Source of the DNA: Candidatus Nanohalarchaeota archaeon
Lineage (GTDB): Archaea; EX4484-52
Length of the DNA stretch: 31,973 nucleotides
Direction: 5' to 3'
NCBI GenBank assembly: GCA_030632385.1
Contig: DAOVUW010000002.1
Coordinates: 1 to 31,973 of the forward strand
The translations under genes and the position numbers were made by a program. The notes beneath the pieces were generated by a model that saw only the letters and a program-made list of their open reading frames with translations, did not search any database and was not told where the DNA came from. Each line of letters starts with the position of its first letter. Position 1 is the stretch's first letter. Positions 8,864 to 14,935 of this stretch are shown piece after piece.

Positions 8864-9730
8864 ATGTCTTCTGAATTTTTCTTTCTTTTTGCAGGTCTTG
8901 GATTATTCGGGAGTGCTGTTGGCGGATATTATGATTTAAAAACAAGCGAAATTCCTGATGAAGTTCCTTTGAGTATATCCATTATAGGGCTTTTATTGTA
9001 TTTTATAGATTTTTTATTTTACGGAAATGCTTTTCCTTTCATTTCTATAATGACAATATGCGGTTTTTTTTTAATTACAGGATACATTCTGTTTTGGCTG
9101 TCTCAATGGGGAGAAGCAGATGTACTCATATTAGGAGCTTTAGGTGTTTTACTCCCATATTTATTTTCTGTGCAAAATAATTTTGCAGATGCCTTTTTTT
9201 TTGCAAATGTATTTCTTATTGCTTCTTTTGCAGTAGGTGGAATTTATTCAATTGTTTTTAGTATTGCAGTAATGTTCAGAGATAAAAAAGTAAAAGATTT
9301 TGCAGGATATATATTAAAAGAAAAAAAACAAGTAAGGGTAATAGTTTTAATTATCATTGCAGGGGTTTCTCTTTATATCTATGCACGCGCAGTAGAATTA
9401 TATTTTATAAAAATACTGGCAATTGAATTTTTGATTTTTGTGCCAATGTTTTATTTTCTTATTAAGTTCGCAAAATTCATAGATGAATTTGTTTACAGGA
9501 AAAAAATAAAGACATCAGACTTGGTTGAAGGAGATGTAATAGCGCAGGAAATCGATAAACTAAATATTAAAGGGACCCGTTATGAAGGCATAATGGATGA
9601 AGATATCAAAAAAATACAAAAAGTGCTGAAATATGTTTATGTAAAAGATGGTGTTCGCTATGCGCCTGTGTTTTTTTTCACAATTCTTTTTTTCATGCTT
9701 TTTTGGAATAAATTAGCTGTGTTTATATAA
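8864..9730 (+). CDS. Prepilin/preflagellin peptidase, A24 family
   Basis: A 288-residue membrane aspartyl peptidase that removes class III signal peptides from type IV pilins and archaellins. The two catalytic Asp motifs are visible: GYYDLKTSEIPDE (Asp24) and GEADVLILGALG (Asp86). Several membrane helices cover 8-160, a further hydrophobic pair lies near 155-190, and a soluble stretch (about 205-270) precedes a last helix, so it is longer than the roughly 230 residues usual for FlaK. A natural substrate in this window is the pilin at 22762-23271. The stop codon TAA lies inside the outermost attC-like site of the cassette array, so the array abuts this gene exactly. Confidence 0.9.
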   Translation: MSSEFFFLFAGLGLFGSAVGGYYDLKTSEIPDEVPLSISIIGLLLYFIDFLFYGNAFPFISIMTICGFFLITGYILFWLSQWGEADVLILGALGVLLPYLFSVQNNFADAFFFANVFLIASFAVGGIYSIVFSIAVMFRDKKVKDFAGYILKEKKQVRVIVLIIIAGVSLYIYARAVELYFIKILAIEFLIFVPMFYFLIKFAKFIDEFVYRKKIKTSDLVEGDVIAQEIDKLNIKGTRYEGIMDEDIKKIQKVLKYVYVKDGVRYAPVFFFTILFFMLFWNKLAVFI

Positions 9731-9817
9731 CGTTTGGGATAAGCGAAGTCCGCTGGAGCGAAAGCGAATTTGAGAAAATTGCGATCCGAGAGTTTTTCCT
9801 TTTATTCCTTGTTAGGT
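9725..9817 (-). repeat. attC-like recombination site A (outermost)
   Basis: 93 bp site. On the minus strand it begins with R'' ACCTAAC and ends with R' GTTATAT. The inner 9731-9816 differs from site B by one base in 86, so the two are recent copies. The R' end overlaps the stop codon of the prepilin peptidase gene. It belongs to the cassette carrying the 93-residue protein gene. Confidence 0.8.
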
Positions 9818-9905
9818 GATCCGAACGGAATGAAATGGAGTGAGAGCATAGCGTGGCTTGAGTAATTTTCAGGGGCGTTTCATCAATTAAATAACTAAAA
9901 TATAT

Positions 9906-10187
9906 CTACTTTGTAACACATTTGTTATTTACACATTTACAGGGATTTGGATCTGGTTCACAATCTAACGGATAACCAATATTTTTTCCCCACCACTCAT
10001 AATTTACACATGTATCTCCTTCAAAATCACACATACAACTACATGCATCAATACAATTAATATCAGACTGACAATGATATTTCTCATCTACTCCTAAGAG
10101 TGGGTTTGGATTTCTGTCATACAAGAATAACATTGCAACCAAAATCAAAAACAAGATGACTGTTAGAATGATTAATTTTTTATTCAT
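9906..10187 (-). CDS. Cassette gene: membrane-anchored cysteine-rich small protein
   Basis: A 93-residue protein with an N-terminal hydrophobic anchor or signal (MNKKLIILTVILFLILVAML) and an exported part with ten Cys. The spacing C-x5-C-x3-C-x-C-x-C-x6-C and the ending C-x-C-x4-C are identical to those in the cassette protein at 11525-12295, so the two share a disulfide-rich module. A TATA-like TTTATTAA at about 10213-10220 lies some 26 nt before the ATG, suggesting that the cassette carries its own promoter and a leaderless message. I do not recognise the family. An extracellular binding, adhesion or inhibitor role is possible but not shown. Its attC-like site is A. Confidence 0.75.
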   Translation of the reverse strand: MNKKLIILTVILFLILVAMLFLYDRNPNPLLGVDEKYHCQSDINCIDACSCMCDFEGDTCVNYEWWGKNIGYPLDCEPDPNPCKCVNNKCVTK

Positions 10188-10259
10188 AATATTATATTAG
10201 CGGATAAACCAATTAATAAACTTTTGTTCTTTCAAGCATTAACCCCTGAAAATTATTTC

Positions 10260-10352
10260 ACATAACGTTTGGGATAAGCGAAGTCCGCTGGAGCGAAAGC
10301 GAATTTGAGAAAATTGCGAGCCGAGAGTTTTTCCTTTTATTCCTTGTTAGGC
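10260..10352 (-). repeat. attC-like recombination site B
   Basis: 93 bp. Minus-strand R'' is GCCTAAC and R' is GTTATGT, with imperfect inner complementarity (GGAATAA against TTATCCC) and a central AT-rich hairpin. The ends CCTAACAAGG and AAACGTTATG closely resemble bacterial attC and VCR ends. The next cassette begins inside its R'. It belongs to the 94-residue cassette. Confidence 0.85.
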
Positions 10353-10393
10353 GAGGGTAAGTGGAGTGAAACGGAGCGAAAGCGCAGCGCCCC

Positions 10394-10410
10394 ATTGAGT
10401 AAGGCTCAAT
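10394..10410 (-). terminator. Hairpin at the end of the 94-residue cassette gene
   Basis: ATTGAG and CTCAAT form a 6 bp stem with a 5 nt loop across the stop codon of the cassette gene. It could help end the transcript. It is also part of the cassette-end inverted repeat, so the structure may instead serve recombination. Confidence 0.3.
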
Positions 10411-10690
10411 GATTGGTTTTTGTCCTTTGGTTTTTTATTTCTCGAATTAAATCTTCAATTATAATTTTGTAATGATTAAGTATGTATCCAATCATATAAA
10501 TTGCGAATGCTACTACAAGCCAAATTCCACCTACTGCTACATATATTAAATTATAGTCATGATAAAACGCATAGAATATTGACATACCAGCCATGAATGA
10601 AAAAAGAAACATTACTATAAAATAAAAAGAAGGCGGTTTAATTTTGCTAATTTCTTTTTCTATATCTTCTAAATTTAGTTTATTTTTCAT
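10406..10690 (-). CDS. Cassette gene: small two-TM membrane protein
   Basis: A 94-residue protein with a charged N-terminus (MKNKLNLEDIEKEISKIKPP), two membrane helices (about 21-42 and 48-70, joined by a short loop) and a basic C-terminus (KNQRTKTNH). A TATA box ATTTATAAAT at 10711-10720 with an upstream A/G-rich BRE-like stretch lies about 25 nt before the ATG, so the cassette appears to carry its own promoter. The stop codon falls inside a 15 bp sequence (10400-10414) that is repeated inverted at the other end of the cassette (10734-10748). No family is recognised. Its attC-like site is B. Confidence 0.75.
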   Translation of the reverse strand: MKNKLNLEDIEKEISKIKPPSFYFIVMFLFSFMAGMSIFYAFYHDYNLIYVAVGGIWLVVAFAIYMIGYILNHYKIIIEDLIREIKNQRTKTNH

Positions 10691-10752
10691 AGAAATAAGT
10701 TAGATTCTTTATTTATAAATTTTCCTAAATTGAAATCATTGAGCCTTATTTC

Positions 10753-10853
10753 GCCTAACATTTGGGATAAGAGAAGTTTTTCTGAAACGGAGTGAAAGAA
10801 AAATTTGGGAAAATTGTGAGCCGAGCAATTTTCCTTTTATCTTCTTGTTATGT
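10753..10853 (-). repeat. attC-like recombination site C
   Basis: 101 bp. Minus-strand R'' is ACATAAC and R' is GTTAGGC. It shares the TTTGGGATAAG, GGGAAAATT and TTTTCCTTTTAT blocks with sites A and B but is clearly diverged in the middle. It belongs to the lipoprotein cassette. Confidence 0.85.
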
Positions 10854-10926
10854 GTCCTGAGCGAAACGAAATGAAGCTCAAGCGCAGCGTGGTCGGAGCG
10901 TAGCGGAGAAGTTTCTCAGATCAGCG

Positions 10927-11199
10927 TTAATCGCAATAGATATATTTTATAGGACTACTGCATGCGAGTCTTTTTTCACAAATTGAACTTTGGGCAAGTT
11001 TTTTATCTTCTTCGATAATTTTATTTAAATCATCTCCTTTCGAATGATAGATGCATTTTTCTTCAGGATCAATATCTGGGCAACATGCACAACCACAAGC
11101 AACATAGGATTCGATATTATGAGAATTATTATTGCCAAATTGAGTGCATCCTGATAAAAAAATTGCAATTAAAATAATAGGTATAAATCTATTTTTCAT
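10927..11199 (-). CDS. Cassette gene: cysteine-rich small lipoprotein
   Basis: A 90-residue lipoprotein. The signal peptide MKNRFIPIILIAIFLSGC ends in a lipobox Cys, so the mature protein should be lipid-anchored outside the membrane. The mature part has eight more Cys, including CGCACC and a spaced CIYH, CEKRLAC and YC. I chose the ATG at 11199; the frame can be extended to a GTG at 11262, but that lies in the attC-like core, lacks a signal peptide at its start, and would pass a TATA-like TATTTAAA at about 11222-11231 that suits a leaderless start at 11199. The function is unknown. Its attC-like site is C. Confidence 0.75.
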   Translation of the reverse strand: MKNRFIPIILIAIFLSGCTQFGNNNSHNIESYVACGCACCPDIDPEEKCIYHSKGDDLNKIIEEDKKLAQSSICEKRLACSSPIKYIYCD

Positions 11200-11260
11200 G
11201 TTACTAATTAACATTTTAGAATGTTTAAATACTTTACTAATGGCTGACCTGAGAAATTGC

Positions 11261-11349
11261 ACATAACATTTTGCAAATCTGCGAAGTTCGCCGTAGGCGA
11301 ATTTGGGAATAATTTCCGCAGAAAATTTCCCGCATATTTGCTGTTAGAC
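11261..11349 (-). repeat. attC-like recombination site D (recombinase-proximal)
   Basis: 89 bp. Minus-strand R'' is GTCTAAC and R' is GTTATGT, both consensus-like. An inner stem pairs GCAAATATGCG with CGCAGATTTGC (one mismatch in 11), and the core also holds the hairpin AAATTCGCC/GGCGAACTT. It is the most diverged of the four and belongs to the cassette nearest the recombinase. Confidence 0.85.
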
Positions 11350-11360
11350 GACCCAAAGGG

Positions 11361-11385
11361 CAAAAATTATTGAAAATAATTTTTG
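11361..11385 (-). terminator. Perfect 11 bp hairpin before attC-like site D
   Basis: CAAAAATTATT and AATAATTTTTG form an 11 bp stem with a GAA loop, downstream of the cassette gene on its strand and just before the R'' end of site D. It may terminate transcription or extend the folded recombination site. Confidence 0.4.
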
Positions 11386-11401
11386 AGTTGCCGAGCCGAG
11401 C

Positions 11402-11524
11402 CTAATCGCATCCACAGCACATGCATTTGTATTTATTGTCTATACAATATGGTTCGTAACCATCTTTTGCACTGGGAATATCATGTTTCGAGCAATCAAA
11501 GTATTGACAATCTGAGTCTGTTGA
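11402..11524 (-). pseudogene. In-frame cysteine-rich tail behind the stop codon of the cassette gene
   Basis: Directly after the TAA (11525-11527) of the upstream gene the same frame stays open for 40 codons to a TAG at 11402-11404. It encodes STDSDCQYFDCSKHDIPS, then AKDGYEPYCIDNKYKCMCCG, then CD, with seven Cys. This looks like one more module of the same cysteine-rich kind, not random sequence. Either the stop is a recent nonsense mutation, or it is read through, or this is the relic of another gene. No start codon or promoter of its own is visible. Confidence 0.5.
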
Positions 11525-12295
11525 TTATATTATTATTTCCTCACATTGGTTACTTTTGCATTCACACTTCGTTTCAACACAAGTCAGCTTCAATTGCCCA
11601 CCACAATATTCATTTTTATTCAGGCACCCACATCCACACTGGTATACGCAATCATCATCTGTATTACATGCCGAATTACAGTTTTCAGGGTTTTTTGGAC
11701 TGCACAAATCAGAATCTTCAATGACTTTTATCATTATATCGTTTGAATACACGATAAGTTCTGGAACATCTTCAAAGCCGCTACGGCGTTTATAATCCGT
11801 TGTATCATAGACATATCTCAGTTTATAGTGGCCTTCTATAAACTCTGTTGTAGTAAAATTATCTGTGTAAACATAGGTGTAAAATGTGCCATTCTCATCT
11901 TTTTTCAGGGTCATTTTATCTGGAGGTATTATACCTGATATCTTCGATAGTTTATCCTCTGCTATAATGCTGTTTCCCTTCATGCCCCTGAATTGAAAAT
12001 AAAGAGCTTTCTTGTAAGAAGTTGTCATTGGCATTATAAGATTCAGATCTCTATCGCCTTTATTCTCTAAAGTAACCTTTATTTGGAAAATCCCATTTCT
12101 GAATATATATACTCCATATTCTTCCATTGCAGCATTTACTGGTTCTATTGTGAGTTGAAGACCATCAACTATTTCGCCACCGTTAATCGGTTTTTCAATC
12201 GGTTTTGTAATACTTTGCTCCAGAATAAACAATCCGCTGAAAAATACAATTCCCGCCGCCAAAACTCCGATTATGATTTTGATTTTAGAATTCAT
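11525..12295 (-). CDS. Cassette gene: exported protein with beta domain and cysteine-rich C-terminus
   Basis: A 256-residue exported protein (261 if the ATG at 12310 is used). The N-terminal hydrophobic segment (KIKIIIGVLAAGIVFFSGLF) is a signal or anchor. Residues about 35-190 are beta-rich (LQLTIEPVNAAMEEYGVY, FQIKVTLENKGDRDLNL, HYKLRYVYDT), resembling Ig-like or BsuPI-type domains. The last 60 residues hold 12 Cys with the same spacing as the 93-residue cassette protein. I prefer the ATG at 12295 because GAGGG lies just upstream; a TATA-like TTTATTAA sits near 12330-12337. It is the first cassette next to the recombinase. In-frame cysteine-rich codons continue after its stop. The function is unknown; a surface-binding role is a guess. 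Confidence 0.75.
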   Translation of the reverse strand: MNSKIKIIIGVLAAGIVFFSGLFILEQSITKPIEKPINGGEIVDGLQLTIEPVNAAMEEYGVYIFRNGIFQIKVTLENKGDRDLNLIMPMTTSYKKALYFQFRGMKGNSIIAEDKLSKISGIIPPDKMTLKKDENGTFYTYVYTDNFTTTEFIEGHYKLRYVYDTTDYKRRSGFEDVPELIVYSNDIMIKVIEDSDLCSPKNPENCNSACNTDDDCVYQCGCGCLNKNEYCGGQLKLTCVETKCECKSNQCEEIII

Positions 12296-12352
12296 TTTAG
12301 CCCTCATCATTTAATTTTTTATTAAAGTTAATAAACTTGTTGCTTGGCTCGG

Positions 12353-12384
12353 AAATTTCGTATAACATCTTATATACGAACTTT
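12353..12384. other. attI-like palindromic site at the recombinase promoter
   Basis: Two 12 bp arms (AAATTTCGTATA and TATACGAACTTT, 11 of 12 complementary) flank an 8 bp spacer ACATCTTA, the layout of a simple tyrosine-recombinase core site. On the minus strand it contains GTTATAC, which matches the R' type of the attC-like sites and gives the boundary of the first cassette (12366/12365). The right arm touches the TATA box TTTATATA (12383-12390) of the recombinase gene, so binding could shut off that promoter. Confidence 0.65.
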
Positions 12385-12412
12385 TATATACTTTACGGGC
12401 GTATAATATGTT

Positions 12413-13240
12413 ATGGACGAACAAATATCTAAATTCCTCAACAAATTTGAAATTGAAATGAAGTCGCGCGGATTCAGCAGAAAGACGCAAAAATCATATG
12501 ATTTTTTTGTGAATGATTTTTTCAGATATGCAAAAAAACATCCAAAAGAATGCACAGAAGATGATGTCAAAACATATCTTGCGCATCTGAAAGATAAAAA
12601 TTATACAAACACAACTCTCAATCTTGCAATAAGTTCTTTGAAATTTTTCTTTGAAACTGTCGGTGTTCATATTCTGAAAAATGTGAAAAGACCGAAAAGA
12701 GAAAAAACACTGCCTGTTATTTTATCCAAAGAAGAAGTTTCTAAAATAGTAGATGCTCCTGTAAATCCGAAGCATCGATTGATGCTTAAAACAATCTACG
12801 GTCTGGGTTTGAGAGTATCAGAACTTGTGAATCTTAAATCAGAAGATGTGCAGTTTGAGAGGAATATGGTTTTAATCTGCGCTGCGAAAGGCAAAAAAGA
12901 TAGGTATGTGCCATTGCCGAAAAGTTTATCGAATGATTTAATAAATTATGTTGCTTTTAACAAAAGTAAATATTTGTTTGAAGGGAGGAATGGCAAATTG
13001 TCTGTTAAGACTGTCCAGAAGGTATTTGAAGGTGCATTTAAAAAAGCAGGCATTAATAAGAAGATTTCGTGCCATACATTAAGGCATTCTTTTGCAACTC
13101 ATCTATTGGAAAGAGGCGTGAGTGTGAGAGTTATTCAGGTATTGTTGGGTCATTCAAAACTTGAGACCACACAAATTTATACTCATGTTTCTGCTTTTCA
13201 AATAGAAAATATCCGAAGCCCGTTGGATGATTTAAAATAA
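12413..13240 (+). CDS. Tyrosine recombinase, Xer/IntI-like
   Basis: A 275-residue tyrosine recombinase. The N-terminal SAM-like DNA-binding domain spans about 1-95 and the catalytic domain 100-275, with all active-site residues: Arg134 (GLGLRVSEL), Lys159 (AAKGKKDR), His221 and Arg224 (HTLRHSFATHLL), His247 (LLGHSKLETT) and Tyr256 (IYTHVS). The C-terminus IENIRSPLDDLK resembles the RSPLD ending of bacterial integron integrases, but the IntI-specific insertion before the HTLRH motif is missing, and the length fits archaeal XerA-type proteins. TATA TTTATATA is about 25 nt before the ATG, so the gene is probably leaderless. It is divergent from the cassettes, as intI is. It may be a dedicated cassette integrase or a chromosomal XerA that also uses these sites. 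Confidence 0.92.
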   Translation: MDEQISKFLNKFEIEMKSRGFSRKTQKSYDFFVNDFFRYAKKHPKECTEDDVKTYLAHLKDKNYTNTTLNLAISSLKFFFETVGVHILKNVKRPKREKTLPVILSKEEVSKIVDAPVNPKHRLMLKTIYGLGLRVSELVNLKSEDVQFERNMVLICAAKGKKDRYVPLPKSLSNDLINYVAFNKSKYLFEGRNGKLSVKTVQKVFEGAFKKAGINKKISCHTLRHSFATHLLERGVSVRVIQVLLGHSKLETTQIYTHVSAFQIENIRSPLDDLK

Positions 13241-13617
13241 AATATGAAAAGAATTTATATGGTGACTATTGTTTTATCCAAAAGTGCAGGTATAAAAGTT
13301 GAATAATTGGGAGAATTCAATTTCAAGCAATAATCCTGCAAATTTATTTTTTTTTAAATTATAAAAATTAAGAAAAAAACAAAAACTTTAAATAATTTAA
13401 ATTCAATAGTTTATTAAGAATAAAAAAATAGTTACTAAAATAAGATAGTTGGGGAGCAATCTTATTGGAGTAGAGATATTGTGTTGGTCTTTTCTGCGTA
13501 TTTATAGTTTCAAAGTTATATTTATCGTATTTTTATTAATATAATATAGTGTAAAAATTAATAAAGATTTCGCTATATTATAATATATGAAAAAATATAT
13601 ATAACTAGAGTGAGTGT
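13241..13617 (+). other. AT-rich region with possible ftsZ leader RNA
   Basis: There is no gene in this 377 bp. It is very AT-rich except for an island at about 13440-13502. AATAAGAT (13439-13446) and ATCTTATT (13459-13466) form an 8 bp stem around a G-rich loop AGTTGGGGAGCA. A TATA-like CTTTAAATA lies near 13386-13395, and a second, ATATATATAA (about 13591-13600), is just before ftsZ. The island could be a structured leader or small RNA. I cannot assign it to a known class. Confidence 0.3.
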
Positions 13618-14895
13618 ATGGAATCGATAATAAAACAAGCATTGGGTAGGAATGAAATGAAAAAACAAGAAAGCACAATTGTTGGTGCTGGTACGAGAAT
13701 GATGGAAGAAAGTCAAAAAATTCCTATATTTAAAGAACCGCAAATGATACAGGAAGAAAAAGTAATTGAAAAATCTGAAATAAAAACCGAAGCAATGCAA
13801 ACAAGTGATGCAATTGTGGGTTTGGAAAATATCAGCGAAAGGACTTTAATGCAAAATCAGGATTTAGAAACAATGGTAAAGGAAAATGAAGCTAAAATCA
13901 GCGTTGTTGGCATTGGTGGTATGGGAAGCAATGCAATAAATCGTCTTGCTGCTATAGGCATAGAAGGAGCAACAACAATAGCGCTCAATACAGATATAAA
14001 ACACTTAAAAACAGTAAAATCCGATAAAAGAATTTTAATCGGCGGTCAATTGACAAGAGGTCTTGGAGCAGGAGGTTTTCCTGATGTTGGAAAACAGGCA
14101 GCAGAAGAGACAATAAGCAATGTTAAAAAAGAGATGGGTGATGTAGATATGCTATTTCTTGTTGCCGGTATGGGTGGTGGAACAGGAACAGGAGCTGCAC
14201 CAACAATAGCTGAAGCAGCAAAGGCAAAAGGGGCTATTGTAATTGGAGTTACTACAATGCCATTTAAGATTGAAGGAAGCCGGATGGAAAAAGCAGAATA
14301 TGGCTTAAATAAATTAAGGCAAGTATGCGATACTGTTATTGTAAGTGAAAATGATAAATTAAATCAGATTGCGGGAAATCTTCCTTTAGAGCAGGCTTTT
14401 GCAGTAGGAGATGAATTGATTGTTACTATGATAAAAGGAATAACAGAAACAATTTCAACACCTTCTTTAGTAAATTTAGATTATGCTGATGTAAAAGCAA
14501 TAATGAAATGCGGCGGTGTAGCAATGATAGGAATTGCAGAATCCACAAGCAAATCGAGAGCAGAGGAAGCAGTAAAAGAAGCAATGAAACACCCATTATT
14601 GGATGTTGATTACAGTACAGCAACAGGAGCTTTGATACACATAACCGGTGGACATGATATGAGACTGGATGAAATTACAACCATTGGAACTTATGTGCAA
14701 AATTCATTAGATCCATCCGCTCAGACAATATGGGGGGCAAGAGTTGAAGACAATATGGAAGGAAAAATAAGAGTAATTACAATCATAACAGGTGTAAATT
14801 CTCCTTATGTATTGGGTCCTCAAACTGTAAAGAAACAAGACATGCAAAAAATTCAATCTGTCAGAGATATGCTCAATATTGATTTTGTAAGTTAA
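13618..14895 (+). CDS. ftsZ: Cell division GTPase FtsZ
   Basis: A 425-residue FtsZ, the tubulin homologue that forms the division ring. The Rossmann GTPase domain starts near residue 93 (ISVVGIGGMGSNAINRL) and contains the tubulin signature GGGTGTG (186-192) and the T7 loop NLDYAD (286-291), which supplies catalytic Asp for the neighbouring subunit. The C-terminal domain ends soon after (MLNIDFVS), so there is hardly any variable tail or conserved C-terminal peptide. By contrast the N-terminus carries an unusual extension of about 92 polar residues rich in Lys and Glu. The start is an ATG after GAGTGAG; internal Met14 would still leave about 80 extra residues. Whether it is of FtsZ1 or FtsZ2 type cannot be decided by eye. 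Confidence 0.96.
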   Translation: MESIIKQALGRNEMKKQESTIVGAGTRMMEESQKIPIFKEPQMIQEEKVIEKSEIKTEAMQTSDAIVGLENISERTLMQNQDLETMVKENEAKISVVGIGGMGSNAINRLAAIGIEGATTIALNTDIKHLKTVKSDKRILIGGQLTRGLGAGGFPDVGKQAAEETISNVKKEMGDVDMLFLVAGMGGGTGTGAAPTIAEAAKAKGAIVIGVTTMPFKIEGSRMEKAEYGLNKLRQVCDTVIVSENDKLNQIAGNLPLEQAFAVGDELIVTMIKGITETISTPSLVNLDYADVKAIMKCGGVAMIGIAESTSKSRAEEAVKEAMKHPLLDVDYSTATGALIHITGGHDMRLDEITTIGTYVQNSLDPSAQTIWGARVEDNMEGKIRVITIITGVNSPYVLGPQTVKKQDMQKIQSVRDMLNIDFVS

Positions 14896-14935
14896 ATCAT
14901 CCATAGTTTTTTATTTTTTACTTTATTTTATTAAT

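Larger units (their letters stand above)
9725..13240 (-). mobile_element. Integron-like cassette array: recombinase, attI-like site, four cassettes, four attC-like sites
   Basis: Read on the minus strand, a divergent tyrosine recombinase gene (12413-13240) is followed by an attI-like palindrome (12353-12384) and four one-gene cassettes, each ending in an attC-like site. If cleavage follows the G/TTRRRY rule, cassette limits are 12365-11267, 11266-10759, 10758-10266 and 10265-9731, about 1099, 508, 493 and 535 bp. All four genes point away from the recombinase, as in bacterial integrons. Each attC R'' complements the start of its own cassette: TCGCCTAAC is perfect for 10265-9731's neighbour (start GTTAGGCGA), CACATAAC is perfect for the next (start GTTATGTG), and the two remaining pairs have one mismatch each. 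This is the signature of circular cassette excision and integration rather than simple dispersed repeats. Activity is unproven. Confidence 0.8.

Noticed and set aside
11262..11264. GTG start giving a 111-residue lipoprotein-cassette protein
   Set aside because: It lies in the attC-like core and would bury the lipoprotein signal peptide; the ATG at 11199 fits signal peptide and promoter.
9725..11349. Spaced repeats read as a CRISPR array
   Set aside because: The repeats are 89-101 bp, diverged, palindromic and separated by about 400 bp units containing genes; no cas genes are present.
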